64,000 nucleotides of DNA from CAVTUU01 sp045804965 (GTDB lineage Bacteria; Chloroflexota; Chloroflexia; Thermomicrobiales; UBA6265). The stretch is taken from NCBI GenBank assembly GCA_045804965.1, contig JBJMMD010000010.1, positions 98,418 through 162,417 of the forward strand. The letters run 5' to 3'. Both the position numbers and the translations under genes were made by a program. The notes under the pieces are model-generated. The model saw nothing but the letters and a program-made list of their open reading frames with translations. It was not told where the DNA came from and did not search any database. Positions 43,066 through 52,750 of this stretch are shown here, in pieces; the stretch's first letter is position 1; each line of letters begins with the position of its first letter.

Positions 43066-44700
43066 TTGACCGGCTCTTCCTTCAAGCGCTCGTTCAGCGC
43101 GTGTCTGCGGTGCTCGCTCGTTCTCGTTTGCTGCTGTCTTGGCCTCTGCTCACCACTCATCGCCGGCGCCCAAAGCACGCTGGGCACAGCTACGCCCGCG
43201 CTCGCGGGCAAGGACGCCGCGCTCTACGCGCCGGTCTTGGCCGACGAGCGCCAAGCAATCTACGCCGAAACCGCGGGTGAACTGAGCCTCTACAAGCTGA
43301 GGGCGACGCTCACGCCGGCGGAAGGGAGCGTGCCCGCGACGATCGATGGCGAGCTTGATCTCACCTTCGTCAACAACACCGGGAAAGCCCAGGATGAGAT
43401 CGATTTTCGGCTTTACGCGAATAGTGACGAGTATGCCGAGGGGGGCATGACGCTGAGCAATGTCCGTGTCGGCGGCACGTTTTTCGAACCAACGCTCGAC
43501 GTCGACGACACACTGGCGCGTCTGGAGCTCGCGCACCCGGTCGCCGTCGGTGCCTCGCTCCCGATCAAAATGCACTTTGTGACGACCGTGCCGACTGATC
43601 CCAGGCGCAGCTACGGCATGTTCGCCTACGATGCCGCGACCAGCACCTACGCCCTGGCCCACTGGGAACCGCTCCTTGCTGGCTACGATCCCGTTGCCGG
43701 TTGGAATACGGCGCCGCCCAGCGTCAACGGCGATCCAGTCTTTACCAACACAGCTCTTTACGATGTGACCGTAACCGCCCCTTCACAGATCACCATCATT
43801 GCGACCGGCACGGAATCGAGCCACAAGGCCAACGGCGATCTGGTGAGGCATCACTTTGTTTCCGGACCGGTCCGCGATTTCGTGATGGCGGCCGACAGCA
43901 GCATCGCATCGATGAGTCAAAAAGTCGGCAACACGACCGTCACCTCCTGGTACAACCCCGATCACGCGGAGGGTGGCCAAAACGTGCTCAAGTGGGGCGC
44001 GCAGGCGCTCAGTCTCTACAGCACGCTGTTTGGCGAGTACCCCTACGAAGAGATGGACCTGGTCGAGGTCGATCTTGGCAATGGCGCAGGCGGCGTCGAA
44101 TTCCCGCAGATCACGTTCATCGGCGGCGACTATTACGGCAACAGTCTGATTACCAACACGATTCCTGGCTTTCTCGAGTTCGTCGTCACTCACGAGGTCG
44201 CGCATCAGTGGTGGTACGGCATGGTCGGCAACGATCAGTACCTCCACGCCTTCATGGACGAAGGGTTGGTGAACTACATCTCGTGCGTCTACTTCGAAAA
44301 GCAATACGATTCCCAAGTCGCCGAGCAGCAGATCGACCTCAACCTGAAGCTCCCGTACTTCACGATGCTCTTCAATCAAGGCGATGAAATTGTCGATCAA
44401 CCAACCGATTCGTTCCCATCGATGGATTCGTACGGGGTGACGATCTACGGCAAAGGCGCGCTCGCATTCGACGCGATCCGGTCCCAGATCGGAGACGATG
44501 CCTTTTTTGGCGCGCTCCAGGCCTACCTCGCACAGGAGCGATTCAAGGTTGCCCTTCCGAGCGATCTCCGCGCCGCATTTGAACACGCCTCCGGCCAAGA
44601 CCTGTCGGAGCTCTGGCGGCATTGGTTCGAAGCGGCGGAAGGGGATCAAGATTACACGCGGCAGGACTATTTGGATTTGATCATCAGGCTCGGCATGTAG
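43066..44700 (+). CDS. Secreted M1-family metallopeptidase (aminopeptidase)
   Basis: A 544-residue exported zinc peptidase. The start is TTG 43066 with GGAGGA 7 bases upstream. A Cys-rich signal segment (SLVLVCCCLGLCSPLIAGAQS) is followed by a beta-domain, then a catalytic domain with HEVAH (His376, Glu377, His380) and Glu399 (HEXXH-18-E). The exopeptidase GxMEN loop is replaced by GAGGVEFPQ. It probably trims peptides outside the cell. It is 18 bases upstream of the PIG-V-like gene, suggesting co-transcription. Confidence 0.9.
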   Translation: MTGSSFKRSFSACLRCSLVLVCCCLGLCSPLIAGAQSTLGTATPALAGKDAALYAPVLADERQAIYAETAGELSLYKLRATLTPAEGSVPATIDGELDLTFVNNTGKAQDEIDFRLYANSDEYAEGGMTLSNVRVGGTFFEPTLDVDDTLARLELAHPVAVGASLPIKMHFVTTVPTDPRRSYGMFAYDAATSTYALAHWEPLLAGYDPVAGWNTAPPSVNGDPVFTNTALYDVTVTAPSQITIIATGTESSHKANGDLVRHHFVSGPVRDFVMAADSSIASMSQKVGNTTVTSWYNPDHAEGGQNVLKWGAQALSLYSTLFGEYPYEEMDLVEVDLGNGAGGVEFPQITFIGGDYYGNSLITNTIPGFLEFVVTHEVAHQWWYGMVGNDQYLHAFMDEGLVNYISCVYFEKQYDSQVAEQQIDLNLKLPYFTMLFNQGDEIVDQPTDSFPSMDSYGVTIYGKGALAFDAIRSQIGDDAFFGALQAYLAQERFKVALPSDLRAAFEHASGQDLSELWRHWFEAAEGDQDYTRQDYLDLIIRLGM

Positions 44701-44718
44701 TCCCGAAAGCAGAGTCCG

Positions 44719-45933
44719 ATGGCGATTACGACCGAGTCAACATCGACGACGCGCAAAGCCATGGCGGGGGCCGCGATCCACCTTCGCATTTCCGCGATCG
44801 AATGGGCCGCGCTTGCGCTCGCGGCGACGACGCGAGTCGCGCTCGTCGCCCTCGTCTGGATGTCGCTCCGGATCTTTCCGCGCTGGCCGCTCTACCCGGC
44901 GCAATATCCCGATTCCTTCTTCCCTAACCACCCCTGGATCGACGGCTGGGCCCGGTGGGACGCATCGCATTATGTGAACCTTGCGAAGTTCGGTTACGGC
45001 GCCGACAACCCCAGTCCGGATGGCGGTCTTGGCTTCTTTCCGCTGTATTCCCTCCTCATGCGTGGTCTGGTTGAACTGTTCCGCATCGCCCCAACCCCTG
45101 GCCACCTTGCCTTCGCCGGAATCGTCGTCGCCAACGTTTGCTTCTTCCTGGCTGTGCCGCTTTTCGCCCGGCTGGCAACTGAGCAGGTCGGCGACACGGC
45201 CGCCCGCAACGCTTCGCTCCTGCTCTTGATCATGCCCTTTAGCTTCTTTTTCAATGCCGCTTATTCCGAATCGCTCTTCCTCCTACTCTCGCTGCTCAGT
45301 CTCGTCCTTGCTCGCAACAATCGGTGGTGGTGGGCAGCCGCATTCGCCGGTCTCGCATCCAGCACACGCCTGCTCGGGCTCGCGCTCGGGCCGGCCCTGC
45401 TCCTTCTAGCCTGGCGAAAGAACGCGAAACCGCGCGATCTGATTGCGATCGCGCTGCTCTCACCCGCGGGCATGGTCGCCTTCTTCGCCTACTGCGCGAT
45501 CGCGTTCAACAACGTCTTCGCCTATTTCCACGCCCAGGCGACTTGGGGCGGCTGGGACGATCACGTCCGCTTTTACGCCGATCTTTTCCTCCGCCATCCC
45601 CGGGAAGCGATCAATGGCGATCCTCGCCACCTCATCATCTTGACCAACCTCGCGCTCGCGCTCATTTTTCTCGCCTTCATCCCGCTGGTGTGGAAACAGC
45701 TCGACGCCGCGACCGCGCTGTTCACCACCATCTTGATCGTCCTCCAGGGGGCGTTCACCTGGGTCTCGCTTGGACGCTATCTCCTTCCCGCGGTTGGTGT
45801 CTATATCGTCGCCGGCGCCCTGCTGGCCCGCCCGCGCTGGTCCGGCTGGCCGCGTGATGCCGTCGTCGTTGCCAGCACCCTCTTACTCGCCCTCCTCGCC
45901 GTCCTCTACGGCCACGCCTTCTGGGTCGTCTAA
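44719..45933 (+). CDS. PIG-V-like membrane mannosyltransferase
   Basis: A 404-residue GT-C-type integral membrane protein with about nine helices. It has WDASHYVNLAKFGYG (the acidic D-x-S/H loop after the first helix, typical of PIG-V-like enzymes), GLGFFPLYSLLMRG, SFFFNAAYSESLFLLLS, STRLLGLALGP and FAYFHAQ. Bacterial PIG-V-like enzymes use polyprenol-phosphate-mannose as donor. A link with glycosylation of the Thr/Pro stalk proteins at 29079-35262 is an inference. A repeat element (copy C) begins 6 bases after the stop. Confidence 0.82.
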   Translation: MAITTESTSTTRKAMAGAAIHLRISAIEWAALALAATTRVALVALVWMSLRIFPRWPLYPAQYPDSFFPNHPWIDGWARWDASHYVNLAKFGYGADNPSPDGGLGFFPLYSLLMRGLVELFRIAPTPGHLAFAGIVVANVCFFLAVPLFARLATEQVGDTAARNASLLLLIMPFSFFFNAAYSESLFLLLSLLSLVLARNNRWWWAAAFAGLASSTRLLGLALGPALLLLAWRKNAKPRDLIAIALLSPAGMVAFFAYCAIAFNNVFAYFHAQATWGGWDDHVRFYADLFLRHPREAINGDPRHLIILTNLALALIFLAFIPLVWKQLDAATALFTTILIVLQGAFTWVSLGRYLLPAVGVYIVAGALLARPRWSGWPRDAVVVASTLLLALLAVLYGHAFWVV

Positions 45934-45938
45934 CTCTG

Positions 45939-46025
45939 CGTCATTCTGGGCCCGTCGAAGAATCTGACCCTTCGAAGACCCTGTTGTGGAAAGGACAGAT
46001 TCCTCGACTTCGCGCGGAACGACGA
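45939..46025. repeat. Intergenic inverted-repeat element, short copy C (87 bp)
   Basis: CGTCATTCTGGG (45939-45950) and CGCGGAACGACGA (46013-46025) act as end repeats. GTCGAAGAATCTGACC and GGACAGATTCCTCGACTTCG match copy A's ends in inverted order. The GCCCGGGC core is absent. Confidence 0.6.
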
Positions 46026-46148
46026 TAGGAGGTTACGCGGCATAACGAAAGAAATATGATTGACGCCGGTCCTCTTCGGCCCGATCATGCACCGTTGCCT
46101 GAACAAGACATACTGTGGCCTTGAGCCACTTGGTGAGGAAGGGTGCGT

Positions 46149-47063
46149 ATGGCTAATTCCCTCTACGATGTGCTCGACGAGCGATTCAAACCGTGCTTCA
46201 ACCAGACCGCCCGCCTCGATTTGCTCGCCGACGGTTGCCGCTGGGTGGAGGGCCCGGCTTATTTCCCGGCCGGCCGCTATCTGATTTGGAGCGATATCCC
46301 CAACGACCGCATCATGCGATGGGACGAAACCAACGGCATAACCAGTGTGTTCCGCCACCCCGCGGGCTACACCAACGGGCACACCGTCGACCGACAAGGG
46401 CGGCTGGTGAGCTGTGAACATGGCGGTCGTCGCGTTTCCCGCACTGAGCTTGACGGCACGATCACCACGATTGCCGATCGGTACCAGGGCAGGCGCCTAA
46501 ATAGCCCGAACGACGTCGTGGTCAAATCCGACGGGTCGATCTGGTTCACCGACCCGGCGTACGGCATCGAAACCGACTACGAGGGGCATAAGTCGCCAAT
46601 GGAAGTCGACGGCTGCTACGTCTACCGCGTCGATCCCGCAAGCGGCGACATCGCGGTCGTCGCCGATGATTTCGTCCGCCCCAACGGCATCGCGTTTTCG
46701 CCCGATGAGCGCAAGCTCTACATCGCCGACACCGGCGCCACGCACGCCAAGGACGGACCGCGCCATATTCGCGTCTTCGATGTGAAGGACGATGGCACGC
46801 TTTCGGGCGGCGATGTCTTCGCCACCTGCACGAACGGGTTCTTCGACGGTTTCCGCTTCGACACTGAGGGGCGCCTCTGGACGAGTGCCGGCGACGGCGT
46901 CCACTGCTACGATCCTGATGGCACGCTCATCGGCAAGATTCTCGTGCCCGGTCCGGTCGCCAACGTCGTCTTCGGCGGTCCGAAGCGCAACCGCCTCTTC
47001 ATCTGCGCGACGACCTGCGTCTATTCCATTTATCTGTTTGTCAACGGCGCGAAGACGTTCTAA
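46149..47063 (+). CDS. SMP-30/gluconolactonase-family protein
   Basis: A 304-residue six-bladed propeller: CRWVEGPAYFPAGRYLIWSDIPNDR, NGHTVDRQGRLVSCEHGGRRVSR, LNSPNDVVVKSDGSIWFTDPAYGI, NGIAFSPDERKLYIADTG, and FFDGFRFDTEGRLWTSAGDGV. The metal-binding Glu and Asn positions (EGPAY, NSPND, PNGIAFSPDE) are present. Enzymes of this family hydrolyse sugar lactones, esters or organophosphates. ATG 46149 has AGGAAGG 5-7 bases upstream. Confidence 0.9.
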   Translation: MANSLYDVLDERFKPCFNQTARLDLLADGCRWVEGPAYFPAGRYLIWSDIPNDRIMRWDETNGITSVFRHPAGYTNGHTVDRQGRLVSCEHGGRRVSRTELDGTITTIADRYQGRRLNSPNDVVVKSDGSIWFTDPAYGIETDYEGHKSPMEVDGCYVYRVDPASGDIAVVADDFVRPNGIAFSPDERKLYIADTGATHAKDGPRHIRVFDVKDDGTLSGGDVFATCTNGFFDGFRFDTEGRLWTSAGDGVHCYDPDGTLIGKILVPGPVANVVFGGPKRNRLFICATTCVYSIYLFVNGAKTF

Positions 47064-47076
47064 GAGGAACAGCGCA

Positions 47077-47622
47077 GGATGGTTGAGCGTGCTCGATACA
47101 AGCAGATGGGTCGCGCGGGTCACTGGCGCTGCGAGTGGACATGGCAAGACGACAGCGACATGCTTCATCGGGGCCGGCTTCGCGATCGTCGCGCTTGAGC
47201 TCAGGCGTTATTCGGGACTTGCCGAAGGCGGATCAGACGGTAATTGGATCGCCATTATGTGACGTGATCGACCAAGAAGCGGCCGAACGCGCAACCGGCT
47301 TGGCGGGCAGATCGTCAATGTCGCCTCGACCGCGGTCCTCCGGGCATGATCCCGCGCCTCAGCGTACCACGCATCGAAATTTCGGCTCCGCGGCATCGTA
47401 CCGAAGGGCGCGCCCACGGCGTTCACGTAACGACGACTGTCATTCCGGGCGACATGCGCTCAGGTATCCGCGACCGCTTTGTCTTGGAAGGCATACCGGT
47501 CCTACGACCCTAGGAGACCCGCCGATGTCGCGCGAACGATTCTCTTCGCGGCGTCAATGCCATCCTCCGCGATGGTGCAACTGCCCATCGTCACCCCACC
47601 CGACGAGCCGAGTTCGCGGTGA
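47077..47622 (+). pseudogene. Decayed short-chain dehydrogenase/reductase (SDR)
   Basis: Fragments in order read as an SDR: WVARVTGAASGHGKTTATCF (TGxxxGxG, from 47107), LGGQIVNVASTAVLR (about 47299), AYHASKFRLRG (catalytic YxxxK, Tyr at 47365), then after a frameshift VHVTTTVIPGDMRSGIRDRF (47421), then back in the first frame PADVARTILFAASMPSS and a stop at 47622. Between them lie in-frame stops (TGA 47260, 47353; TAA near 47427) and missing middle sequence. It is a relic of a roughly 250-280 residue enzyme. Confidence 0.8.
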
Positions 47623-47953
47623 AAGCAGCCGTTCTTCAAGGCCAATGCGTATACGTACTCCCTCATTTTAGCCAGCGAAAGTCCATGAAATTGGGGGATG
47701 CTCCCACGCGTGGAAGTTAGTATTTTGTTCATACTTCGCGGTGGGCGAAGGCATGCGTTGCCCGTGCGGCGTTGCAGCGTCGGCAGCCACAACTTAATTT
47801 TCTGGTTGCACCCAGACGCTGAGCGGGATCATCCCTTTACGGGCATGGCCGAGTTTCGTTGTCAGGGCGCTTTATTCTGGGACCATCGCTTGGAGCGCAA
47901 ATGTTGCCGCTCTCCCCAACGCGGAATGTGCGTGCCGGGATGAAGGGTTCCCT
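47623..47953. other. Intergenic leader of the giant surface protein
   Basis: About 330 bases without a supported gene. It is the leader and probable promoter region of the 1598-residue protein, with an A/T-rich patch near 47700-47730. AAGGG stands 7 bases before the ATG. Confidence 0.4.
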
Positions 47954-50900
47954 ATGATCGATGGTTCCACGACTGGTCCGCCTCCCCACCTTCGTGCCCG
48001 TCGCCTGCTACGGCTCAAAGCAAGCAGGTGTCGGTTGCTGCGCTCGCGACGCCGAATTCACCGAGCCCTGCTCCGCCAATCGATGTTACTCATGGTCGTC
48101 CTGGTAGGACTCCTCACGGCGCTTCCGCTGCTCCCGATTTCGTCGTCACAAATTGCCAGCGGCCAAACGGGCTGGACGTGGTACAAAACCGACACGCACA
48201 TTCATTCCGTGTTCAGCGGTGATGCCCTCGACGATCTCGGGATCATGAGCCAAACGGCTAAGAACCATGGTTACAACGCTCTCTTTCTCACGGACCACAA
48301 TCTCGCCGGAGATTTCCCCATTTCAAAGTTTGTCGCGAACCATATCGCGTTCGATGACGCCTACAATTATTGGACTCCGGCAACGGGCGGTTCGCTCTCT
48401 TCCACGACCAACGCGCTTGATACGACGACCGTCAACACCGGAACGCAATCCCTCCATCTCAAGAGTTCCTCTTCAACGTTCGGAGAGACTTTCATCTGGG
48501 AGAAGCGAGGTCCGAGCTTTACCTCCTCGAAAATTGTGCTCAAGTTCTCCGTCTATCCGAAACGGATCGACCCGGGTTCCGGCGTCGGCGTTTCGATCGC
48601 ACTCGGCGGCGACCCGAGTGCGCCCGGATCGTTTGTCGACGGCTACACGACGCAGGACGGCATCATTCATCCCGGCCGGTCGGCGGTGTTCGTCTGGCAA
48701 CTCGGTTCAACCCGTACCGCCTCGTCCAATCCCGAGCGACGCGTGATCACCCACGCGCTCGGGTCGTACACCCTCAATGCCTGGAATACTTACACCATCG
48801 ATGTCACTGCTGCGCTCAACGAGCTGCCCGCAAGCGAGCGGCCGCTGATCTATAACGCCGTGACGTCCGAAAAGCTGATGGTTGCGGCGAACGGCGGGAC
48901 CGCCGATGCGCTGTTCGACACCTACACGCTCGACGGCGACACCGCGGCCGCTGACTCCTTTGTCTACCGTAATAGCATCATTCATCAGTTCGACAACGAC
49001 TCGTTCAAGATTTTCCCCTCGGTTGAGCGGGGCATCAGCGAGCACGCCCAGCGATTCAATTACGGCATAACTGATCCTTCCCAGTTCTCCTCGGTTATCA
49101 ACGGGGTCGACAGCATTCTCTCGACTCAACAAAGCGGCTATCCCGCGATGTTGAACCATCCAGGGCTTGATGGCGGCGTCACGACCCAACAAGCGATCAG
49201 CAACAAGGGCTATGGCGCAGATGTCATCGAGGTGCGAACAGCTCTCATGATTCAGGCCTGGGACGGTATTCTCAACCAGGGAGTCCAGATTCTGGGCAGT
49301 TGGTCGAGTGACTCTCACCACGCCTCTTTCACTCCAGCAACCTTCATCTTTGCCCCGTCGCTCGATTTCGACTCATTGATGCGGTCTTTCTATGAAGGGC
49401 GAACCTACAACGCACGCAACTCCTTCGGCGGTCGGATCATTTTCAATCTTGACAATTCCGTCGACCCCTACCCTGCACGCTACCCGGTCTTCGTCCCTGC
49501 CAACCAGGCCTCGGCCCCAGTCAGTCTGGCGGTAACTGGCGGTCTACGCGTGGGCGACCAAGTGCGCTGGTTCAGCAACGGCGGCCAAATTGCGACCGAT
49601 GTCGCATCGGGATCCACCTACAGCGCCACGAAATCGATTCCGCTAACGGGCAATTGGACCTACGTCCGGGCCGAGGTTTGGAGCGGGACTACGTTCCAAG
49701 GCACAACGCAGCCAATCTTTTTCCGCGATGTGGCGACCATGCCGGCGGGTATCCGCTTCAACGTCGACGGCGTGACAACACGGAGTGGGCAGCAGTACAC
49801 GCGGCTCTCTACGCAAGGAGTCACCTCGTCGACTTGGGATGCCACTGCACAGGGACTGACCCTGGATCTGACCGATCCAACTGGCGCACTCGTCCGTATG
49901 ACAATGGCAACACCGAATGCACCCGCGGCTGTCAAGCTCGACGGAGTGGCGGTACCGCAGGCAAGTTCGCGCAGCGCCTTTGACAGTGCATCCGGCTCAA
50001 TCTGGTTCTTCGACACTAGTTCTGAATCTCTCCTGCTTAAGGTGCTCCATGCGTCCAACCTGGCGCGACTGCGGGTCGAGTTGAGCGCTGGCATCGATAC
50101 GCAGCCTCCGTCGGCACCAACGAAGTTGATCGCAACGGTTGCTAACAATCGGCACGTTGACCTGAACTGGAATGCGGCGACCGACGCTAATGGTGTCACC
50201 GCATACGATATCTACCGTAGCGGAACGCTTCTGGCCAGCCTCGGGAAGGTCACGACCTACGCTGATACCTCGGTATCGACCAATGGCTCGTATACATACG
50301 AATACATCGTGCGGGCGCGCGATGCGGCTGGCAATGTCTCGGCCGCCAGCAATACGGCGCTTGCATTCAGCGACGGGTTCGAAACTGGAAACTTCGCGCA
50401 ATGGTCCGGAACCTCGAGCCTGGTCATCGAGAGCACGAATGTCGCTTCCGGCGTCAAAGCGGCACAAGGAACGAGCCCGGCCACTGTTGGCGGCGCGACC
50501 GGACCAGCCTTCGCCGAAAAGCAATTGGCAACTGGCCAGAACGAGCTCTATTACCGCGTCCGCTTCAAGTTGCTCAGTCCTGCATGGACAAATACTGTTT
50601 ACCTGCTACGCGTGCGTACCGCCGCCAACGCCTCGCTCCTCGGTCTCTACGTTAGCAGCAGTGGTGCGAAGCTCGGCTACCAGCTAACGAGCGGAGGCAC
50701 GACCAGCAACGCGACCAGCGCAACTGCTGTCAGCCTCGGGGCATGGCACGAAGCGCAGGTTCGGGTCCGAGTTGATGGTGCGGGCGCGACCGGCCAGGTC
50801 GACGTTTGGTACGACGGCACCCCTGTACCCGGTCTTGGCACGGCGGTTTCCCTGGGGACAACGCCGATCGGTAAGTTGGTGCTCGGGGAGACAGCGACGA

Positions 50901-52750
50901 GCCGCACATTCAATATGGCCTTCGACGACATTGCAGCCTCCTCAGGTCAATTACCTTATCTCGGTCCTGTCGGTTCGCCGACTCCGACTGCAACCAATAC
51001 GCCAGCGAGCACTTCTACGCGGACACCGACAAACACCATCACGCCAACTGCCACGGCGACGCTGGCGTCGGGGAACACACCGACGTTCACACCAACCAAA
51101 CCCCCAACCGCGACCAAAACGGCCACTCCAACCAATACTGCAACCTCAACACTGACGCCGGCGCCAGCACTTTTGGCCGACGGATTCGAAAGCGGAGACC
51201 TCAGTAAGTGGACGAGCGTATCGGGACTCACTGTCCAGCAAACTGAGGTTGCCAACGGCGCCTGGGCGGCGCGAGGCACGAGCACTGGGGCGGCCGGCAC
51301 TTCTGCCTACCGTCAGCTCAGCTCGGCGCAGAACGATGTGTATTACCAGCTGCGATTCAAGATCATCAGCCAAGGCAGTACCGCGTCGCTTTACCTGCTC
51401 CGGTTCCGAACCGGGACAGGGTCCTCGCAGATTGGACTCTACGTAAACGGTAACGGTAAGCTCTCTTACCGAAATGACATCAGTACTGCAGTATCAACCA
51501 GCGCGACGACGGTGACTCCCGGCGAGTGGCATGAAATCCAAGTCCATGGCATCGTCAACGGCGTGAACGGGCTGATCGAAGTCTGGTTGGACGGAACAAT
51601 CATTACAGATCTGAGCAGGACAGAGAACTTGGGCACGGTCGGCATTGGCCGGATTCAAGTCGGCGATAACGCAACTGGCAAGACCTACGATGTCGCCTTC
51701 GACGATGTGCTGGTGGATACTCGCTTCATCGGCGCAACGAGTGCGGCGACAATTAGCCAGTCGGCCGCCATGTCGCAGTCCGCGACAAATGTCTCACCAA
51801 CCATTTCCGCGACCACGCCCCAGGCTACGGCGACACCGACGCAGCTGCCAGTTGCCTCACTCCCATTCGCCGATGACTTCGAGTCGGGTACGCTTGCCAA
51901 GTGGACGAGTGTCAAGGATCTCGGCATTCAGCGTGGCGGACACGAGAGTGGCTATGCTGCGCACGCCGCGAGCGATGGAAGGGCCGGGTCAACGGCAATG
52001 ATTGCGCTCGCTAAACCACAATCTGATCTCTATGCCCGATCGGTCTTCGAAATCGCGAATCACGGCAATAAGACGGTCACTTTACTCACGCTTCGGGGCG
52101 AAAGCGGACGCGTCGTTTCGCTCTTTGTCGCCGGCACAGGCAAGCTCAGCATCTCGAATGGGATCGATGGCTCGATAGCGCGCAGCGCCGAGGTGATCCA
52201 AGCCCGCGAATGGCACGAGGTTCAGGTGCACGCCTCGATCGCTTCTGGAACGCTCGAAGTCTGGCTTGATGGGCAGCGTGTCGATGCTCTGAGTGGAACC
52301 GCCGCCCTCGGTAGCAAGCCGATCTCGGAGGTCCTCCTCGGAGATCCCGCCAAGAACCGCGTTTACGAGGTACTGTTCGACGATGTGGCCGTCGACGTCA
52401 ACTCCATCAAACCGGAAGTCTTGGCGACACCGACATCAACCCCAACCCCAACAGCGACGGCTACACTGAAGGCGTCAGCGATATCCGCGCCAACCATCGC
52501 GCCGACAGCGACGCAAACGCCAAGTGATACGCCAAACCTGCCGCCGACCGAAACGCCGACACCGGAGCTGCCAACGGTAACTCAAGTACCGGATTCAGAC
52601 GGCGATGGCGTCTTAGACCCGCAGGATCAGTGTCCGGGGGCTCCGGATACCGGCGTTGATAGCGATGGCGATGGGATCGACGATGGATGCGATCCAACGC
52701 CATTCGGAGACCCAACCGCGACAGCGGTGCCGACTGAAGGCACAACCTGA
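47954..52750 (+). CDS. Giant secreted PHP / FN3 / LamG-like / calcium-repeat protein
   Basis: 1598 residues. Arg-rich start, signal-anchor helix about 43-68, then a PHP-like metallohydrolase domain (THIHS 81-85, FLTDHN 112-117, GSWSSDSHHASF near 455, plus NHPGLDG). A fibronectin type III domain is at 715-803 (DTQPPSAPTKL to SAASN). Three LamG-like modules follow at about 805-995, 1073-1255 and 1305-1482, each opening with DGFETGNF/DGFESGDL/DDFESGTL. They are separated by Thr/Pro linkers. The end is a thrombospondin-3-like pair of calcium loops (DSDGDGVLD, DSDGDGIDDGCD; 1548-1585). Probably a large extracellular enzyme or adhesin acting on phosphoester or polysaccharide. Confidence 0.82.
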   Translation: MIDGSTTGPPPHLRARRLLRLKASRCRLLRSRRRIHRALLRQSMLLMVVLVGLLTALPLLPISSSQIASGQTGWTWYKTDTHIHSVFSGDALDDLGIMSQTAKNHGYNALFLTDHNLAGDFPISKFVANHIAFDDAYNYWTPATGGSLSSTTNALDTTTVNTGTQSLHLKSSSSTFGETFIWEKRGPSFTSSKIVLKFSVYPKRIDPGSGVGVSIALGGDPSAPGSFVDGYTTQDGIIHPGRSAVFVWQLGSTRTASSNPERRVITHALGSYTLNAWNTYTIDVTAALNELPASERPLIYNAVTSEKLMVAANGGTADALFDTYTLDGDTAAADSFVYRNSIIHQFDNDSFKIFPSVERGISEHAQRFNYGITDPSQFSSVINGVDSILSTQQSGYPAMLNHPGLDGGVTTQQAISNKGYGADVIEVRTALMIQAWDGILNQGVQILGSWSSDSHHASFTPATFIFAPSLDFDSLMRSFYEGRTYNARNSFGGRIIFNLDNSVDPYPARYPVFVPANQASAPVSLAVTGGLRVGDQVRWFSNGGQIATDVASGSTYSATKSIPLTGNWTYVRAEVWSGTTFQGTTQPIFFRDVATMPAGIRFNVDGVTTRSGQQYTRLSTQGVTSSTWDATAQGLTLDLTDPTGALVRMTMATPNAPAAVKLDGVAVPQASSRSAFDSASGSIWFFDTSSESLLLKVLHASNLARLRVELSAGIDTQPPSAPTKLIATVANNRHVDLNWNAATDANGVTAYDIYRSGTLLASLGKVTTYADTSVSTNGSYTYEYIVRARDAAGNVSAASNTALAFSDGFETGNFAQWSGTSSLVIESTNVASGVKAAQGTSPATVGGATGPAFAEKQLATGQNELYYRVRFKLLSPAWTNTVYLLRVRTAANASLLGLYVSSSGAKLGYQLTSGGTTSNATSATAVSLGAWHEAQVRVRVDGAGATGQVDVWYDGTPVPGLGTAVSLGTTPIGKLVLGETATSRTFNMAFDDIAASSGQLPYLGPVGSPTPTATNTPASTSTRTPTNTITPTATATLASGNTPTFTPTKPPTATKTATPTNTATSTLTPAPALLADGFESGDLSKWTSVSGLTVQQTEVANGAWAARGTSTGAAGTSAYRQLSSAQNDVYYQLRFKIISQGSTASLYLLRFRTGTGSSQIGLYVNGNGKLSYRNDISTAVSTSATTVTPGEWHEIQVHGIVNGVNGLIEVWLDGTIITDLSRTENLGTVGIGRIQVGDNATGKTYDVAFDDVLVDTRFIGATSAATISQSAAMSQSATNVSPTISATTPQATATPTQLPVASLPFADDFESGTLAKWTSVKDLGIQRGGHESGYAAHAASDGRAGSTAMIALAKPQSDLYARSVFEIANHGNKTVTLLTLRGESGRVVSLFVAGTGKLSISNGIDGSIARSAEVIQAREWHEVQVHASIASGTLEVWLDGQRVDALSGTAALGSKPISEVLLGDPAKNRVYEVLFDDVAVDVNSIKPEVLATPTSTPTPTATATLKASAISAPTIAPTATQTPSDTPNLPPTETPTPELPTVTQVPDSDGDGVLDPQDQCPGAPDTGVDSDGDGIDDGCDPTPFGDPTATAVPTEGTT

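Noticed and set aside
46143..47671. Treating the post-SMP-30 frames as two new intact genes
   Set aside because: The pieces fit a single broken SDR better than any intact protein.
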